A stretch of 64,000 nucleotides of DNA from Microbacterium hominis (GTDB taxonomy: Bacteria > Actinomycetota > Actinomycetes > Actinomycetales > Microbacteriaceae). A program made the translations under genes and the position numbers. Location: positions 2,046,001 to 2,110,000 of the forward strand of contig NZ_CP054038.1 in the NCBI RefSeq assembly GCF_013282805.1, given 5' to 3'. Numbering within the stretch: position 1 is the first letter of the stretch; every line of letters begins with the position of its first letter. This document shows, piece by piece, positions 60,909-64,000 of this stretch. Under the pieces are notes generated by a model. It saw only the letters and a list, made by a program, of their open reading frames with translations. It did no database searches and was not told where the DNA came from.

Positions 60909-60924
60909 GTTAGTGTTCACTAAC
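60909..60924. promoter_or_regulatory. Palindromic operator between the carboxylase operon and tetR
   Basis: GTTAGTG-TT-CACTAAC: perfect 7-base arms around two bases, midway between the divergent starts at 60850 and 60955. This is the form of a TetR-family operator and probably binds the product of the adjacent tetR gene. Confidence 0.65.
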
Positions 60925-60934
60925 TGAGAGTCAG

Positions 60935-60950
60935 GTTAGCGAGGATTAAC
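60935..60950. promoter_or_regulatory. Second, partial operator half-site pair
   Basis: GTTAGCGAGGATTAAC has outer arms GTTA/TAAC resembling the first operator, spaced 26 bases from it and ending four bases before the tetR ATG. It may allow autorepression. Confidence 0.4.
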
Positions 60951-60954
60951 TGAA

Positions 60955-61563
60955 ATGACAACAGGGGCGACCGAACGCGACCGCGCGAAAGCGGATCGAC
61001 ACGCGGCGATTCTGCGGGAAGCCGCCCGCCTGTTCGCCGAGCGCGGCTTCAGCGGGGTGAGCCTGGAAGACCTCGGCTCCGCCGTCGGCGTCTCGGGCCC
61101 GGCGCTGTACCGTCATTTCGCCAACAAGCAGGCGCTGCTGAGCTCCCTGCTGATCGAGGTGAGCAGACGCCTGCGGGACGGCGGCCGCGAGGTCGCCTCG
61201 TCGTCGCCCGACGCGCTGTCGCGACTGCGCGCGCTCGTGGACTTCCACGTCGACTTCGCCCTGCATCAGGCCGATGTGATCCGCGTGCAGGACCGCGACC
61301 TGGCGAGCCTCGCATCGGACTCCGCCCACGAAGTGCGCCGCCTCCAGCGGGAGTACGTCGAGGTCTGGATCGGGGTGCTGGCCGATCTCCACCCCGACCG
61401 CACTGCGGGCGACTTGCGCGTGCGCGCGCACGCGTGCTTCGGGCTCATCAACTCCACGCCCCACGTGCTGCACGCCCATCGAGGCGCGACCCGGCCCGCC
61501 GTCTCCGACGTCGAAGCGCGCCGCATCCTCGCCGACATGGCGCTCGCCGCGCTGCGCGCCTGA
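60955..61563 (+). CDS. TetR family transcriptional regulator
   Basis: A TetR repressor of 202 residues. The DNA-binding helix-turn-helix is AARLFAERGFSGVSLEDLGSAVGVSGPALYRHFANKQAL (residues 19-60, with the conserved YRHF of the recognition helix). The ligand domain matches the actinobacterial KstR2/leucine-catabolism regulators in form (VDFHVDFALHQADVIRVQDRDL). Divergent from the carboxylase operon and probably its repressor, with an acyl-CoA as ligand (inference). The ATG lies four bases after an operator-like repeat and has no good ribosome binding site. Confidence 0.92.
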   Translation: MTTGATERDRAKADRHAAILREAARLFAERGFSGVSLEDLGSAVGVSGPALYRHFANKQALLSSLLIEVSRRLRDGGREVASSSPDALSRLRALVDFHVDFALHQADVIRVQDRDLASLASDSAHEVRRLQREYVEVWIGVLADLHPDRTAGDLRVRAHACFGLINSTPHVLHAHRGATRPAVSDVEARRILADMALAALRA

Positions 61564-61586
61564 CCGGTCGGCCGCACCGGCCGGTC
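61562..61586. terminator. Hairpin between tetR and the E2 gene
   Basis: A 10-bp stem (61562-61571 with 61577-61586, one G-T pair) and a five-base loop, overlapping the tetR stop and lying before the convergent E2 stop. No T-run follows. Confidence 0.45.
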
Positions 61587-61603
61587 AGGCGCGCACGCGC
61601 CGG

Positions 61604-63043
61604 TCAGCGCATCAGCATGGCGCGACCCGGCTCGCGCAGCACATCCGCGACGTCGACGAGGAACCGCGCCCCCTGCTCCCCGTCGACGAGGCGGTGGTCG
61701 AACGACAGCGCGAGGGTCGTGACCTCGCGCAGCGCGATCTCCCCGCGGTGCTCCCACGGCTGACGGCGCACCGCGCCCAGGGCGAGGATGCCTGCTTCAC
61801 CGGGGTTGAGGATGGGCGTGCCCGCATCGACGCCGAACACTCCCACGTTCGTGAGGGAGAACGTTCCGCCGCGCATGTCGGCGGGGGCGGTGCGGCCCGA
61901 TCGCGCCGTCTCGGCCAGTTCGCGGATCGCGTCGGCCAGCTCCACCAGCGTCAGCTCCTGGGCGTCGCGGATGTTCGGGACGACCAGGCCGCGCCCGGTC
62001 GCCGCGGCGATCCCCAGGTTGACGTAGTGGTGCGCGACGATCTCCCCGGCCTCCTCGTCCCACCGCGAGTTCAGCTCCGGGGTGCGAGAGAGGGCGAGGC
62101 ACACCGCCTTGGCCGCGACGGCGAGGATGCCGATGCGATGGTCCTGCAGCGCGCGGTCGGCCTTGAACGAGGCGAGCAGCTCGGTCGTGGCGGTGACATC
62201 GACCGTGAGGAAGGTGGTCACGTGGGGCGCGGTGAAGGCGCTGCGCACCATCGCGTCGGCGGTCGCGCGCCGCACGCCGCGGATCGGCGTGCGGGTGGTG
62301 CGGTCGGCGCCCGTCGATACGGCGGCAGGCGCCGGCGCCGTGGTGGGGGTCGCCGACGGCGGAGCGGGCGCCGCGGCCACATGCTCGGCGTACGCTTCGA
62401 CGTCGGCGCGCGTGATGACGCCATCCGCCCCGGTGGCCTCGACGAGGGCGAGATCGACCCCGAGCTTCTTGGCGAGCATGCGCACCGGCGGCGTCGAGCG
62501 CGGGCGCTCGAGCACCCGTTCGCCCGCCGTGTCCAGCGGCCGCACCGCATCGTGGGGCGCGGCCTCCAGCACCGCGGTGTCGGCGCTCGCCCCGCCGCCC
62601 GCACTCACGCGGGCGCGGCGCCGAGGTCGCGCGGCGCTGCGGGGCGCGGCGCCGTAGCCGACGAGATTCGGCCCTCCAGCCTCGTCGGCGGCATTGGCGG
62701 AGGACTCCGCCGGGTCGCCGTCGTCGACCGAGGCGGCGGCATCCGGAGCGGCCGAGGTGGGCTCCGCAGCGGCCGGCGCGGTGGGCGCGGCATCCGCCTC
62801 ATCGTCGCCGGCGATGGCGAACGCGATGATCACCGAGCCGACTTCGATGACATCGCCCGCGGCGGCGTGCAGCCGCGCCACCGTCCCCGCGAACGGCGAC
62901 GGAAGCTCGACCACCGCCTTGGCGGTCTCCACCTCGGCGATGGTCTGGTTGAGGGCGACCTCGTCGCCCTCGGCGACCAGCCACTGCACGAGCTCCGCCT
63001 CCGGGAGCCCCTCGCCGAGATCGGGCAGACGGAACTCCTGCAT
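61604..63043 (-). CDS. bkdC: 2-oxo acid dehydrogenase E2 component (dihydrolipoamide acyltransferase, BkdC-like)
   Basis: Core acyltransferase of the branched-chain 2-oxo acid dehydrogenase complex, 479 residues. One N-terminal lipoyl domain carries Lys42 in VETAKAVVEL; an Ala/Pro linker is followed by the peripheral-subunit-binding domain (about 192-225: VRMLAKKLGVDLALVEATG) and the catalytic domain with the SFDHRLVDG motif (His450). The ATG overlaps the E1-beta stop by one base. Distinguished from pyruvate and oxoglutarate E2 by the single lipoyl domain and gene partners. Confidence 0.92.
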   Translation of the reverse strand: MQEFRLPDLGEGLPEAELVQWLVAEGDEVALNQTIAEVETAKAVVELPSPFAGTVARLHAAAGDVIEVGSVIIAFAIAGDDEADAAPTAPAAAEPTSAAPDAAASVDDGDPAESSANAADEAGGPNLVGYGAAPRSAARPRRRARVSAGGGASADTAVLEAAPHDAVRPLDTAGERVLERPRSTPPVRMLAKKLGVDLALVEATGADGVITRADVEAYAEHVAAAPAPPSATPTTAPAPAAVSTGADRTTRTPIRGVRRATADAMVRSAFTAPHVTTFLTVDVTATTELLASFKADRALQDHRIGILAVAAKAVCLALSRTPELNSRWDEEAGEIVAHHYVNLGIAAATGRGLVVPNIRDAQELTLVELADAIRELAETARSGRTAPADMRGGTFSLTNVGVFGVDAGTPILNPGEAGILALGAVRRQPWEHRGEIALREVTTLALSFDHRLVDGEQGARFLVDVADVLREPGRAMLMR

Positions 63044-64000
63044 CACAGCTCCACCCCCGTCATGCTGTTCGGCCGGTCGAGCACGCGGTCGACCGCATCG
63101 AGGATCCGATCCAGGTCGGGCAGATGGTGCTTCTCGAGCTTGGCGGGCGGGTACGGGATGTCGTGGCCGGTGACGCGCACGGGGGCGGCCTCCAGGTGGT
63201 TGAAGCAGCGTTCGGTGACGCTCGCGATGAGCTCCGCACCCACCCCCGCCTCGCGGGCGGCCTCGTGGGTGACCACGACGCGCCCGGTCTTTCGGACCGA
63301 TGCGGTGACCGTGCGGTAGTCGACGGGTGAGATCGACCGCAGGTCGATCACCTCGATCGAGACGCCGTCGTCCTCGGCGGCGGTGGCGGCATCCATCGCC
63401 GTCGCCACCTGCGATCCGTAGGTGAGCAGCGTGACGTCGCTGCCGGGGCGCGCGACACGGGCCACGCCCATGGGCGCGGCGTCGGCGAGGTCGGCGTCCA
63501 GGTCGACCTCGCCCTTCTGGTGGTACAGCCGCTTGGGCTCGAAGTAGACCACCGGGTCGTCGCACGCGATCGCCTGACGCAGCATCACGTAGGCGTCCTG
63601 CGGGTTCGAGACGGCGACCACGCGCAGACCCGACGTGTGCACGAAGTACGCCTCGGGCGACTCGGAGTGGTGCTCGGCGGCGCCCACTCCCCCCGCCCAC
63701 GGGATGCGGATCGTGATCGGCATCTTCACGTTGCCGCGGGTGCGGTAGTGGAGCTTGGCGACCTGGCACACGATCTGGTCGAAGGCCGGGTACACGAAGC
63801 CGTCGAACTGGATCTCCACGACGGGGCGGTAGCCGCGGAACGCGAGACCGACCGCAGTGCCCATGATGCCGGCCTCCGCCAGCGGCGTGTCGATGACCCG
63901 CTGCGCGCCGTACGCGTCGAGCAGGCCGTCGGTGATGCGGAAGACGCCGCCGAGCTTGCCGATGTCCTCGCCCATCACGAGCACCTTCGGGTCGTCGGCC
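63043..64000 (-). CDS. bkdB: 2-oxo acid dehydrogenase E1 beta subunit (BkdB-like), 5' partial
   Basis: Beta subunit of the thiamine-diphosphate-dependent E1 of the branched-chain 2-oxo acid dehydrogenase. The frame is open to the window edge, so the start is outside. Visible segments are VMGEDIGKLGGVFRIT, the ThDP-contacting DTPLAEAGIMGTAVGLA, GAAEHHSESPEAYF and the C-terminal VTHEAAREAGVGAELIAS. The E1 alpha gene is expected just beyond 64000. Together with E2 it feeds branched acyl-CoAs into the dehydrogenase-carboxylase operon at 54771-60850. Confidence 0.93.
   Translation of the reverse strand, partial: ADDPKVLVMGEDIGKLGGVFRITDGLLDAYGAQRVIDTPLAEAGIMGTAVGLAFRGYRPVVEIQFDGFVYPAFDQIVCQVAKLHYRTRGNVKMPITIRIPWAGGVGAAEHHSESPEAYFVHTSGLRVVAVSNPQDAYVMLRQAIACDDPVVYFEPKRLYHQKGEVDLDADLADAAPMGVARVARPGSDVTLLTYGSQVATAMDAATAAEDDGVSIEVIDLRSISPVDYRTVTASVRKTGRVVVTHEAAREAGVGAELIASVTERCFNHLEAAPVRVTGHDIPYPPAKLEKHHLPDLDRILDAVDRVLDRPNSMTGVEL

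Overview
The window is a stretch of high-GC (roughly 70%) actinobacterial chromosome. The gene content and order (trpB-trpA-lgt-gltB-gltD-pyk, an ANTAR response regulator, rbpA, pafB-pafC-tatA-tatC-helY, biotin-dependent acyl-CoA carboxylases) point to a member of the Microbacteriaceae, most likely Microbacterium or a close relative; that is an inference from content and codon usage, not from a marker gene. About 60 genes are packed tightly, many coupled by 1-4 base stop/start overlaps. A recurrent feature is a TAGGCT-like -10 box 6-8 bases before the start codon with no room for a ribosome binding site, i.e. predicted leaderless transcripts.

Layout. 1-11158: end of the trp operon, lgt, glutamate synthase, pyruvate kinase, a small PLDc_N/SHOCT membrane protein, and tRNA-Leu(CAA) on the minus strand. 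11200-19674: pdtaR-like regulator, a PaaI-type thioesterase, polA, a DUF885 metallopeptidase-like protein, a phosphoribosyltransferase, an MFS carrier and an SGNH hydrolase. 19663-27513: a RibD-C-like reductase, psuG-psuK (pseudouridine breakdown), two divergent transporters around a base-composition anomaly, a minus-strand trio of sulfite-oxidase-like protein, flavin reductase and zinc-ribbon protein, and an HdeD-like protein. 27580-38554: S9 peptidase and SDR, NfeD/slipin/GDPD, rbpA, lnt, helY, tatC, tatA. 38638-46488: pafC, pafB (with an apparent frameshift), an FKBP lipoprotein, trmI, a HAD phosphatase, PAC2, uppP and an M20 peptidase. 46628-48191: tRNA-Leu(GAG) with an IS481-type element inserted at its 3' end. 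48255-54725: VIT-family transporter, helicase, second SGNH hydrolase, RNA methyltransferase, sirtuin, histidine phosphatase. 54771-64000: a branched-chain (leucine-type) acyl-CoA catabolic locus: CoA-ester lyase, MaoC, acyl-CoA dehydrogenase, carboxylase alpha and beta, a divergent TetR regulator with palindromic operator, and E2 and E1-beta of a branched-chain 2-oxo acid dehydrogenase.

No classical defence island, CRISPR array, prophage or secondary-metabolite cluster was seen. The points most worth a second look are: the trmI-FKBP-pafBC-tatAC-helY block, which matches the flanks of the mycobacterial Pup-proteasome locus but lacks every Pup-proteasome gene between them; an apparent one-base deletion at the start of pafB, revealed by a leaderless promoter that marks a start in the wrong frame; loss of the expected polA stop codon so that the gene reads through its own terminator; the IS481-type insertion that duplicated 17 bp of a tRNA 3' end and supplied a replacement terminator; a 22-bp tandem triplication covering two convergent stop codons; and a low-GC patch bracketed by near-identical operator-like repeats between two divergent transporters.
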